DNA from: Prevotella sp. UBA7594 | Lineage (GTDB): Bacteria > Bacteroidota > Bacteroidia > Bacteroidales > Bacteroidaceae | Assembly: GCA_002490315.1 (NCBI GenBank) | Contig: DLKG01000031.1 | Span: 35,107-54,734 of the forward strand | DNA: 19,628 bases | Direction of reading: 5' to 3' | Shown: piece by piece, positions 7,322-14,190 of the stretch | How the letters are laid out: every line of letters starts with the position of its first letter | Position numbering within the stretch: the stretch's first letter is position 1 | Position numbers and translations under genes: made by a program | The notes under the pieces: model-generated | Told to the model about the DNA's origin: nothing | What the model saw: only the letters and a program-made list of their open reading frames with translations | Databases searched by the model: none

Positions 7322-8032
7322 ATGGCAAAGTTCAAGAGAATTCTTCTCAAGCTCAGTGGCGAGAGCCTTATGGGCAAACAGAGCTTCGGCATTGACCCAG
7401 TGCGTCTGGGTGAGTATGCTGAGCAGATTAAGGAAGTGCATGAGATGGGCGTGCAGATAGGCATCGTCATCGGCGGAGGCAACATATTCCGCGGACTTAG
7501 CGGAGCCTCCAAGGGATTCGATCGTGTTAAGGGCGACCAAATGGGTATGTGTGCCACGGTAATCAACTCCCTGGCTCTCAGTTCGGCTCTCGGTGCTATC
7601 GGTGTGAAGACGAAAGTGCTGACTGCAATCCGCATGGAGCCTATCGGTGAGTTCTATTCCAAGTGGAAGGCCATCGAGGCAATGGAGGCAGGCTACGTAT
7701 GCATATTCTCTGCAGGCACTGGCTCACCTTACTTCACCACCGACACAGGCTCCTCGCTGCGCGGCATCGAGATTGAGGCCGACGTAATGCTCAAAGGCAC
7801 GCGCGTTGACGGCATCTACACTGCCGACCCGGAGAAGGATCCTACGGCTACGAAGTTCAGCGACATCACCTATGATGAGATTTACACGCGTGGCTTGAAG
7901 GTGATGGACCTCACAGCCACTACTATGTGTAAGGAAAACAATCTTCCCATCTATGTCTTCAACATGGACGTCGTAGGCAACTTGAAGAAGGTGATGGACG
8001 GCGAGCAGATTGGTACTCTTGTCCACAACTAA
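7322..8032 (+). CDS. pyrH: UMP kinase
   Basis: 236 residues, the usual length for bacterial hexameric UMP kinase (UMP + ATP to UDP + ADP, cytoplasmic, essential for pyrimidine nucleotides and UDP-sugars). The amino-acid-kinase fold motifs are in order: KLSGESLMG (10-18), GIVIGGGNIFRG (47-58), GTGSPYFTTDT (132-142) and KGTRVDGIYTADP (158-170), the last typical of PyrH. The start is preceded by an A-rich stretch rather than a Shine-Dalgarno site. The endonuclease gene starts 15 nt after its stop, so the two are probably co-transcribed although functionally unrelated. Upstream is the palindromic minisatellite, which separates it from the AraC-type regulator. Confidence 0.96.
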   Translation: MAKFKRILLKLSGESLMGKQSFGIDPVRLGEYAEQIKEVHEMGVQIGIVIGGGNIFRGLSGASKGFDRVKGDQMGMCATVINSLALSSALGAIGVKTKVLTAIRMEPIGEFYSKWKAIEAMEAGYVCIFSAGTGSPYFTTDTGSSLRGIEIEADVMLKGTRVDGIYTADPEKDPTATKFSDITYDEIYTRGLKVMDLTATTMCKENNLPIYVFNMDVVGNLKKVMDGEQIGTLVHN

Positions 8033-8047
8033 AAACGGAGAAAGATT

Positions 8048-9049
8048 ATGAGAAACATCTTACGCAAATCAATGCTCTGTGCCGCGCTCTTCGCCTTTAT
8101 GGGAGCCTTCGCACAGGGACCAAACGGCAGCGGCACCTACTACCGCGCTGCCGACGGCAAGAAGGGCAAGGCGCTGAAGACAGCACTTGCCAAGATTATC
8201 GGCAACCCGAAAGTAACGTCCTACGACGGATTGCTCGACGCCTACAAGCAGACCGACCGCCGAGACGATGGCAAGGTGTGGGATATGTACTCCAACACAA
8301 CCAACTTCTCGTTCAGCGACTGCACCGGCAACTACAAGAAGGAGGGTGACATGTACAACCGCGAACACTCTTTTCCTAAGAGCTGGTTTGGAGGCAAGGT
8401 GAAGCCGATGTATTGCGACATCGTGCACATCGTGCCTTGCGATGGCTATGTCAACAACCGTCGCGGTCATGAGCCCTTTGGCGAAACTGACGGCGACAAG
8501 TACAAATCGAACAACGGCTTCAGCAAACTCGGCGCGTCGAAGACACCAGGATACTCGGGCACTGTGTTCGAACCGAACGATATATACAAGGGCGATTTTG
8601 CACGTATCTATCTCTATATGGCTACGTGCTATGAGGACAAAATCTCCTCATGGTCGAGCCCGATGCTTGCAGGTAATGCCTATCCCGCCTACAAGGAATG
8701 GGCTGTGAAGCTGCTCTTGAAATGGGCGGAGCAAGACCCTGTGAGCGAGAAAGAGACCAATCGCAACAACGCTGCCTACAAGGTGCAGAGCAACCGCAAT
8801 CCCTTCGTTGACTATCCCGGACTTGAGGAGTACATTTGGGGCGATATGCAGAATGTGTCTTTCAGCTACGACAATTATCAGCAGCCCACTTCCATTATCA
8901 CAGTCAACACCCCCAAGACCCCGCGTCCCGTGCGTGTCTACACCATCGGCGGCACTCTTGTGCGCACTGCCGATTCTGCAGACGACGCTCTCCGTGGTCT
9001 TGCCAAGGGCATCTACATCGTTGACGGAAAGAAATACGTGGCTCAGTAA
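8048..9049 (+). CDS. Secreted endonuclease I family nuclease with C-terminal Bacteroidetes tail domain
   Basis: 333 residues, with a signal peptide at 1-22 (cut after FMGAFA). The body matches the EndA/endonuclease I family: NREHSFPKSWFGG (104-116) contains the putative catalytic His107, and DIVHIVPCDGYVNNRRGHEPFG (124-145) contains a likely metal-binding Asn136. These are non-specific nucleases active in the periplasm or outside the cell on DNA and sometimes RNA. After NPFVDYPGLEEYIW (251-264) a linker leads to VYTIGGTLVR...LAKGIYIVDGKKYVA (298-332), resembling the short type A sorting-like C-terminal segments of exported Bacteroidetes proteins; it may be a sorting signal or only a beta-strand cap. 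A clear GGAG (8037-8040) lies 7 nt before the ATG, one of the few good ribosome-binding sites here. Confidence 0.9.
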   Translation: MRNILRKSMLCAALFAFMGAFAQGPNGSGTYYRAADGKKGKALKTALAKIIGNPKVTSYDGLLDAYKQTDRRDDGKVWDMYSNTTNFSFSDCTGNYKKEGDMYNREHSFPKSWFGGKVKPMYCDIVHIVPCDGYVNNRRGHEPFGETDGDKYKSNNGFSKLGASKTPGYSGTVFEPNDIYKGDFARIYLYMATCYEDKISSWSSPMLAGNAYPAYKEWAVKLLLKWAEQDPVSEKETNRNNAAYKVQSNRNPFVDYPGLEEYIWGDMQNVSFSYDNYQQPTSIITVNTPKTPRPVRVYTIGGTLVRTADSADDALRGLAKGIYIVDGKKYVAQ

Positions 9050-9079
9050 GAGAGAGCTTTACATTTCGTGACATAAAAC

Positions 9080-9135
9080 AAAAACTGCCGCAAAGTCGAG
9101 CAACAAATTTATTGCTTGACTTTGCGGCAGTTTTT
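9080..9135. terminator. Strong bidirectional intrinsic terminator
   Basis: A 24-bp stem (9080-9103 with 9112-9135, one G-U pair) has an 8-nt loop, starts with AAAAACTGCCGC and ends with GCGGCAGTTTTT. The T-tract is present on both strands. It closes the pyrH-endonuclease unit from the left and the unrecognised minus-strand gene from the right. Confidence 0.93.
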
Positions 9136-9191
9136 GTTATTGTTGTATGTTGAATGTGTGTTGATGTTCTGACACGCAGACCTTAACTTCC

Positions 9192-10523
9192 TTACTCTTC
9201 CATTTGTGCCGTAAACTCACGGTGGAATGTGTCGTGGAAGTGGAGAATCTCGCGGCGAGCCTCGTCGTCAAGTTCCCAGATGTTCTCCTCTCCGGCGCGG
9301 TGGGCAAGCACGTGGCGCACGCAGCGTGCAATCTTTCGTTTGTTGTTGCGTGCCTGGAGTTGGTCGCCTTGGAGCGGCTTCTGTGAGATATAGGAGAACG
9401 CCGTCAGTCGTCGCATGAACGATTCGTAGCGGTTGAAGAGCAGCGCCTGACGCATCATCTTCTCCGGATCTGCGTCGATGCCCTCCATGTCAATGAGTCC
9501 TTCGAGGTTCTCGTGATTCCAGTCGTCCTCCGAAAGCCAGTACCATTCGAAGCCGAGCTTCTGCTCCATGTGAGTCAGGCGCTGGGCGAGAGAGTCTTCA
9601 TCGGTGTTGCCGTCGGCGGCAAACTGCTCGAAAGCGAAGCGTGCGAGAGACTTACCGTTGAGTTCCACGTCGTCAATACCCTCCACGTTGTCGCCGACAA
9701 GTTGTATGCGCCAGCGCATCGACTTGTTCTTCACGAGTGCCGAATGGGCGCCCATGAGCAGGTTGGCAAGTGAGCCTTGAGCGCTGATTTCCTTCACGAG
9801 GGCAAGACGTTCGCGCATGTTGCGTACGGAGAGTGTGCCCTCTTCGTTGAGCACGCACATATAATTGAGCTTTCCCTCGTCGAGCGACAGTTGGAAACGG
9901 TCGTTGTTGCTGTCGCCCACGAAGGAGTAGGAGAGCGATGCGGCGTCAGCGTTGGTTACGTCGATGTCATCCGTCAGCTTGTTGCCGTCAGCGTCAGTAA
10001 GCGAGAAGCCAACGTAGGGAATCTGCAGACGGATGGAGAAAGGATTGCCGCGGCGCGGCGTGAGGCGACAGACGATGCCCTCCTCGCCGAAGTCCTCTTT
10101 GCGTATAGCCCATCCCTCGTCGGTTTTGCGTGCGCGTTCGATTTCCTCGTTGCCGTATGGCCAAGAGATGTTGAGCACGATTTCCTGCTCGTCGTCGCTT
10201 ACAACCGACACGAAACTCTCCGGTGCCACTCCGAGGTACACAGCCTCGACTGGCTTCACGTCCTCGTCGCCTTCGCCGAGCACGCAAATGTCCAGACGTC
10301 CAATCATCGGATCGTCCTCCCAATCGTCCTCGTCGGCGCCTTCAGCGCGGAACACAACGAAGGTAAGGCGCTGCTGTTCGCGGCTGCCATCCTCTCGGCA
10401 GAGGAAATAGGAAGTTTCTTCGGGAATGTAAATAGGTGTGGTAATGAACGGGCTCACGCATCGAGCCGAGTATTCCACCTCTGTCCATGCAGAGGGCATA
10501 GAAGTCTCTTTATCGTTAGTCAT
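9192..10523 (-). CDS. Unrecognised acidic protein, probably cytoplasmic
   Basis: 443 residues from the ATG at 10523. I do not recognise the family. It has no signal peptide or membrane segment and is strongly acidic, with runs such as EGADEDDWEDD near residue 65. The first 230 residues look beta-rich, with a possible immunoglobulin-like stretch around RRGNPFSIRLQIPYVGFSLTD (about 157-177); the C-terminal 180 residues look helical and end in a His/Arg/Glu-rich region. The TTG-started extension to 10598 is rejected: it would translate a non-codon-length tandem repeat and overlap the putative -7 box. The gene is convergent with the endonuclease gene and lies downstream of, but separated by a terminator from, the ThrE-like exporter. 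Codon usage looks like that of its neighbours, so there is no sign of recent transfer. Confidence 0.85.
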   Translation of the reverse strand: MTNDKETSMPSAWTEVEYSARCVSPFITTPIYIPEETSYFLCREDGSREQQRLTFVVFRAEGADEDDWEDDPMIGRLDICVLGEGDEDVKPVEAVYLGVAPESFVSVVSDDEQEIVLNISWPYGNEEIERARKTDEGWAIRKEDFGEEGIVCRLTPRRGNPFSIRLQIPYVGFSLTDADGNKLTDDIDVTNADAASLSYSFVGDSNNDRFQLSLDEGKLNYMCVLNEEGTLSVRNMRERLALVKEISAQGSLANLLMGAHSALVKNKSMRWRIQLVGDNVEGIDDVELNGKSLARFAFEQFAADGNTDEDSLAQRLTHMEQKLGFEWYWLSEDDWNHENLEGLIDMEGIDADPEKMMRQALLFNRYESFMRRLTAFSYISQKPLQGDQLQARNNKRKIARCVRHVLAHRAGEENIWELDDEARREILHFHDTFHREFTAQMEE

Positions 10524-10524
10524 A

Positions 10525-10568
10525 TTAATGTTACAATGTTTTCCTTTTAATGTTACAATGTTATCCTT
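10525..10568 (-). repeat. 22-bp tandem repeat, two copies, in the leader of the 443-residue protein gene
   Basis: Two abutting 22-bp units (10525-10546 and 10547-10568) share TTAATGTTACAATGTT and then TTCCTT or ATCCTT, differing at one base. On the coding (-) strand each reads AAGG, then an AACATTGTAACATTAA block, and the last copy ends 2 nt before the ATG. It could be an operator, an mRNA leader element, or a duplicated ribosome-binding region. Confidence 0.85.
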
Positions 10569-10595
10569 CTTTGCCTTTAAAAGATTTCGGGAATG

Positions 10596-10603
10596 CAAAG
10601 TTA
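10596..10603 (-). promoter_or_regulatory. Putative -7 box for the 443-residue protein gene
   Basis: The - strand reads TAACTTTG followed by CA, the extended Bacteroidetes -7 form, about 73 nt before the start codon and upstream of the tandem leader repeat. A second match, TAATTTTG, lies at 10647-10640. Neither has a good -33 TTG at the right distance. Confidence 0.45.
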
Positions 10604-10663
10604 CTCATTTTTTACGAGATAAGCCCCCAAGTGGCTAAGCAAAATTAACTTTTTGTTGCCGAC

Positions 10664-10685
10664 GCGGATATGGTAGTACATCCGC
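10664..10685. other. 6-bp inverted repeat in the intergenic region
   Basis: GCGGAT and ATCCGC flank a 10-nt loop. It lies between the ThrE-like gene's terminator and the promoter region of the next minus-strand gene. No T-tract; role unknown. Confidence 0.3.
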
Positions 10686-10707
10686 ATCCCTCTTAATGCA
10701 CACTAAC

Positions 10708-10732
10708 AAAAAAAGGAGGCGCAAGCGCCTCC
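10708..10732 (-). terminator. Intrinsic terminator of the ThrE-like exporter gene
   Basis: GGAGGCG-CAAG-CGCCTCC (10715-10732) is a perfect GC-rich stem; on the - strand it is followed directly by seven T (complement of 10714-10708). It lies about 60 nt after the exporter's stop codon. Confidence 0.88.
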
Positions 10733-10792
10733 CTAATATAGTCAAGTGTGATAAGCATAAAAAGACCTTGTCTGCTTATCCTTTTATTTCTC

Positions 10793-12172
10793 TTACTGCT
10801 CGTCAAATTCTGACAAATCGACGAATTTGCCACGTGCCTTGCGGTCGGCGATGGCCTTCTGCAGGCGCTTGCGGCGCTGCGGTGCAATCCATTGGCGTGC
10901 GAACACGTTAGGTATGGCAACGCCGAGAGCTATACACATGATGGTGATGGCAGAACCCATGCCGAACTTTACGGCGTTCGTCAGCTCACCAACGACGCCC
11001 TGCATCTCAATCATTGCGACAAGGGCACGGTACATCAGCACGCCGGGCACCATTGGAATCACTGACGGGATAGAGATGACATGATGCGGGGTGTGGAACC
11101 AATGCACGGCTTTCACGCAGATAAGCGATATCAGTGCGCTGCCGGCAAGTGAGCCAATGGCAAGACCCATGTCAAGACCGATGTTGTTGTTCGACGGGCC
11201 GAGATTGACGAAGTTGCGCGTGCAGACAGCGATAATGCCGCCAATGGCAACCACCCACAGCAGGCGGCGCGGGATGTTGAATATCATCGAGAAGCCCATT
11301 GCCGATATGGCAGCGGCAGCTGCATAGCTCAGGTAGTTGTTGTGGGGAATCATCGGGATGGTGTAGAACTGCGTCAGGTCGAAATGCGACAGTTTCAGGA
11401 AGAAGGCAATACCGAACGACATCGCCACAATCATGAGGAAAGTGTTGATGGCGCGCGTCAGTCCAACTTGAATGTAATTGTCGAGCATATCGTCAACAAA
11501 GTTTATCAACGGCACACCAGGCACGATGAAAAGTGAGCATGCGAGCAGCGGATGCAGTGGAGTTGTTGTCCACGACGACGGGAGCCACATCGTCAGATAG
11601 GCGAGGAGCGTGGCTATAAACGACGCCACGGCGATGCCCATATAGTTGTTGAAGCCACGGCGGAGCAGCCAGCCGCGCAGGTACATGCCGACGGCAGCGG
11701 CGAAGGAGGCATAGAAGAAGGCTGTCCAGTCGCAGCCGAACTGTATGCAGAAGCCGCCGCAGGCAAAGCCCGTTCCGATGGCTACTTGCAGCGGAGTGTA
11801 GTTGCGCTTCTTTTGGGCAATATTCTCAAGCTCCTCAGCGTATTGCTCTATGGAGTAGTCCTCCGTGATGGCCTTCCATGAAAGTTTCGAGATGAGCGAG
11901 ATGCGCGTCATGTCGATGCCGTGCTTGGTGCAGCGCTGGAATTTGGTGAACGAATGTTCTCCGTCGCTGAGGTTCACCATCAGCATGTTGTACTGCACGT
12001 ACACGTGCAAATGTTCCTCAGGAAGTCCGAGGAAAGCCGCCACGCGGTTCATGTTGCGGATAATTCGGTTAGTGTCGGCAGCGCTCTCCACGAGCATCTG
12101 TCCGGTCTTCAACAGCAAGTCGAGCTTGCGGCGCAAAAGTTTCTCTCGGTCGATTTTTAGAGTCTGATCCAT
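10793..12172 (-). CDS. ThrE-like threonine/serine exporter, fused two-domain form
   Basis: 459 residues. A cytoplasmic N-terminal region (1-125) with the ThrE-type helix-rich segment (KTGQMLVESAADTNRI, then the YNMLMVNL strand) leads into about ten membrane segments in two halves. The first half ends in CSLFIVPGVPLINFVDDM (212-229) and the second carries IPSVIPMVPGVLMYRAL (368-384), the paired proline-glycine motifs of the DUF1212 and DUF3815 domains. In many bacteria these are two proteins; here they are one chain, as in Corynebacterium ThrE. Characterised members export threonine and serine in exchange for protons; the substrate here is inferred. A basic tail (430-450) follows the last helix. 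The gene is divergent from sppA, has its own terminator, and its leader carries 22-nt-period repeats. Confidence 0.87.
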   Translation of the reverse strand: MDQTLKIDREKLLRRKLDLLLKTGQMLVESAADTNRIIRNMNRVAAFLGLPEEHLHVYVQYNMLMVNLSDGEHSFTKFQRCTKHGIDMTRISLISKLSWKAITEDYSIEQYAEELENIAQKKRNYTPLQVAIGTGFACGGFCIQFGCDWTAFFYASFAAAVGMYLRGWLLRRGFNNYMGIAVASFIATLLAYLTMWLPSSWTTTPLHPLLACSLFIVPGVPLINFVDDMLDNYIQVGLTRAINTFLMIVAMSFGIAFFLKLSHFDLTQFYTIPMIPHNNYLSYAAAAAISAMGFSMIFNIPRRLLWVVAIGGIIAVCTRNFVNLGPSNNNIGLDMGLAIGSLAGSALISLICVKAVHWFHTPHHVISIPSVIPMVPGVLMYRALVAMIEMQGVVGELTNAVKFGMGSAITIMCIALGVAIPNVFARQWIAPQRRKRLQKAIADRKARGKFVDLSEFDEQ

Positions 12173-12201
12173 GTTTACTCTGTTTGTGCGTGAATTTTTT
12201 A

Positions 12202-12267
12202 CCTTAAAATATTCTGTGTTAATCCTTGAAATATCTGATGTTAGTCCTTAAAATGATTGCAAAGTTA
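12202..12267 (-). repeat. Three 22-nt-period degenerate leader repeats before the ThrE-like gene
   Basis: Units at 12202-12223, 12224-12245 and 12246-12267 each begin CCTT on the + strand, giving AAGG at exact 22-nt spacing on the coding strand. The two units nearest the gene read A-Y-TAACA ... ATATTT-Y-AAGG and agree at 16 of 22 positions; the third starts with the TAACTTTG box. Period, AAGG and TAACA core match the tandem repeat in front of the gene at 10523. Confidence 0.65.
12260..12267 (-). promoter_or_regulatory. Putative -7 box for the ThrE-like gene
   Basis: The - strand reads TAACTTTG followed by CA, about 88 nt before the ATG at 12172. It faces away from the sppA box at 12310-12317, so the two upstream promoter regions overlap. 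No well-spaced -33 element. Confidence 0.5.
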
Positions 12268-12309
12268 CTGCTTTTTTGTCAAACAGGCTTATAATTCAAG
12301 TTTTTTGTC

Positions 12310-12317
12310 TAAATTTG
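12310..12317 (+). promoter_or_regulatory. Putative -7 box of the sppA-lpxK-punA-thiL unit
   Basis: TAAATTTG followed by CA matches the extended Bacteroidetes -7 box, about 43 nt before the sppA start. No TTG is present 19-20 nt upstream, so the -33 element is weak or absent. Confidence 0.5.
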
Positions 12318-12333
12318 CAAGACAATAATTAAT

Positions 12334-12363
12334 ATGGCGCAAGCCAGCAACCAACGCTTATGA
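12334..12363 (+). CDS. Possible 9-codon leader ORF overlapping the sppA start
   Basis: An ATG at 12334 opens a frame for MAQASNQRL and stops at a TGA (12361-12363) that overlaps the sppA ATG as ATGA. This is the classic arrangement for translational coupling, and sppA itself lacks a Shine-Dalgarno site. It could equally be chance. Confidence 0.25.
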   Translation: MAQASNQRL

Positions 12364-14138
12364 AAGATTTTCTGAAAAATGTGCTTGCCACAGTAGTTGG
12401 CATCACGGGCTTTATCATTCTCGTCGTCATCATCGGTTTGATGAGCATTGTCGGCATGGTAGCATCCAATGAGGCAACCACCAATGTGGAGGACAACTCC
12501 GTATTCGTGCTCAATCTCTCCGGCTCCATCGACGAGCAAGGCGCGAGCAACCCGTTCTCCATGCTTACCGGCAACGGCGAGTCAGGCTATGGGCTCAACG
12601 ACATACTTGCTGCCATCGAGAAGGCGAAGCACAACGACAACATAAAGGGCATTTATCTTGAGGCAGGCGACATAAGCACGGGCTATGCCACGTTGCAGGA
12701 GATTCGCAACGCCCTTGCCGACTTCCGCAAGAGCGGCAAGTGGATATTTGCCTATGGCGACTTCTATTCGCAGGGTGCCTACTATGTGGCTTCTGTTGCC
12801 AACAAGATATACATCAACCCGCAGGGTGCAGTCGATTGGCATGGTCTCGGCGCACAGCCGATGTTCTACAAGGATTTCTTGGCTAAGTTCGGCGTGAAGT
12901 TCCAGGTGGTGAAGGTCGGCACGTTCAAGAGTGCCACGGAGACGTTCACCGAGGAGCACATGAGCGACGCCAACCGTCTCCAGACGAGTCTTTTCGTGGG
13001 AGGCACGTGGCGCAACATCTGCAACGCCGTGTCGGCAAGCCGCGGAGTGAGCGTTGACTCGCTCAACAGCTACGCCGACCAGTATCTTGCCATGCTCCCG
13101 ACGAAGCAGCTCGTAAAGCGCCGTATTGTCGACGGCACTCTCTATGGCGACCAGGTGAAGGGCGCCGTAAAGAAGATGTTGAAGATTGACGACGACAAAA
13201 CCATTTCGCAGCTCTCGCTCAGCGACATGGCTAACGTGAAGGACGATGTGTCTGACGGCGACGAGATAGCCGTCTACTACGCCTTTGGCGACATCGTGCA
13301 GAGTGGCGAGGCCTCGTTGCTCAGCGACGACCAGCGCAACATTGTGTCGCGCACGGTGTGTGAGGATCTTGAGAGCCTGATGAACGACGACGACGTTAAG
13401 GCCGTCGTGCTGCGCGTCAACTCCGGAGGCGGCGACGCTTACGCCTCGGAGCAGATATGGCATCAGGTGATCGAGCTGAAGAAAAAGAAGCCTGTCGTAG
13501 TGTCGATGGGCGACTATGCCGCGTCGGGCGCCTACTATATGTCGGCTCCTGCGTCGTGGATAGTGGCGCAGCCCAACACGCTCACGGGCAGCATTGGCAT
13601 CTTTGCTACTGTTCCCGACTACAGCGGACTTGTCACGCAGAAGCTTGGAGTGCGCTTCGACGAGGTGAAGACCAACCGCAACTCCAACTTCGGCAACATC
13701 ATGGCACGTCCCTTAAACGCCGAGGAAACAGCTATTCTCCAGGGTAGCGTCAACCGTGGCTACGAACTCTTCCGCAAGCGTGTGGCTGACGGACGCCGCC
13801 TGCCGGTCAACGACGTGGAGCGTATAGCACAGGGACGCGTATGGCTCGGCTCCGATGCACTGAAGATAAAGCTTGTCGACCAACTTGGCGGTCTTGACGA
13901 CGCCGTGCGCAAGGCTGCCCAACTCGCAAAGATAAAGGATTACTACACGTGTGACTATCCTGCTGCGGCGTCATGGATGGACAATTTCTTCGACACCGTC
14001 TCGCCATCGGGCAGCTATCTCGACGAGCAGCTAAGGCTTACGCTCGGCGACTTCTACGCGCCGTTTGCCATGTTGCGCAAGCTCGACAAGCGTGGTGCCC
14101 TGCAGGCACGCCTGCCCTATATCATGAATGTGCAGTAA
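12360..14138 (+). CDS. sppA: Signal peptide peptidase SppA, 67-kDa type
   Basis: 592 residues, the long two-domain (tandem S49) form. One N-terminal membrane anchor (about 12-34) places the protease on the outer face of the inner membrane, where it degrades leftover signal peptides. The Ser-Lys dyad is present and split between domains as in E. coli: Lys190 in VGTFKSATETF and Ser389 in GDYAASGAYYMSAPA. N-terminal-domain repeats of the fold are visible at GDFYSQGAYYVAS (133-145), where the second, non-catalytic copy has Gln-Gly in place of the Ala-Ser-Gly core. LRVNSGGGDAYASE (351-364) is the family's oxyanion-loop region. Its last codons and stop are duplicated just downstream. It heads the run into lpxK, punA and thiL. 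Confidence 0.94.
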   Translation: MKDFLKNVLATVVGITGFIILVVIIGLMSIVGMVASNEATTNVEDNSVFVLNLSGSIDEQGASNPFSMLTGNGESGYGLNDILAAIEKAKHNDNIKGIYLEAGDISTGYATLQEIRNALADFRKSGKWIFAYGDFYSQGAYYVASVANKIYINPQGAVDWHGLGAQPMFYKDFLAKFGVKFQVVKVGTFKSATETFTEEHMSDANRLQTSLFVGGTWRNICNAVSASRGVSVDSLNSYADQYLAMLPTKQLVKRRIVDGTLYGDQVKGAVKKMLKIDDDKTISQLSLSDMANVKDDVSDGDEIAVYYAFGDIVQSGEASLLSDDQRNIVSRTVCEDLESLMNDDDVKAVVLRVNSGGGDAYASEQIWHQVIELKKKKPVVVSMGDYAASGAYYMSAPASWIVAQPNTLTGSIGIFATVPDYSGLVTQKLGVRFDEVKTNRNSNFGNIMARPLNAEETAILQGSVNRGYELFRKRVADGRRLPVNDVERIAQGRVWLGSDALKIKLVDQLGGLDDAVRKAAQLAKIKDYYTCDYPAAASWMDNFFDTVSPSGSYLDEQLRLTLGDFYAPFAMLRKLDKRGALQARLPYIMNVQ

Positions 14139-14163
14139 AAGTTATGAATGTGCAGTAAGAGTT
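14124..14163 (+). repeat. 20-bp tandem duplication over the sppA stop codon
   Basis: ATGAATGTGCAGTAA plus five bases (14124-14143) is repeated at once at 14144-14163 with one difference. Copy 1 contains the last four sppA codons and the stop; copy 2 repeats them as a free-standing Met-Asn-Val-Gln-stop mini-ORF in another frame, 28 nt before lpxK. Confidence 0.9.
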
Positions 14164-14190
14164 TTCAAGTAAACTCGTTAATAAGAAGAA

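Noticed and set aside
9180..9198. Further RAGTTAAG array at the end of the 443-residue gene
   Set aside because: Only one CTTAACTT unit and a degenerate neighbour are present, too little to call a repeat.
9777..10550. 257-codon open frame on the + strand
   Set aside because: Antisense to the 443-residue gene, with no promoter or start context and shadow-type composition. The minus-strand frame is longer and bounded by matching promoter and terminator signals.
10524..10598. TTG start extending the 443-residue protein by 25 residues
   Set aside because: It overlaps the putative -7 box and would translate the 22-bp tandem repeat, whose length is not a multiple of three.
12582..13463. 293-codon open frame on the - strand within sppA
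   Set aside because: Antisense shadow; the sppA frame contains both catalytic residues and the family motifs.
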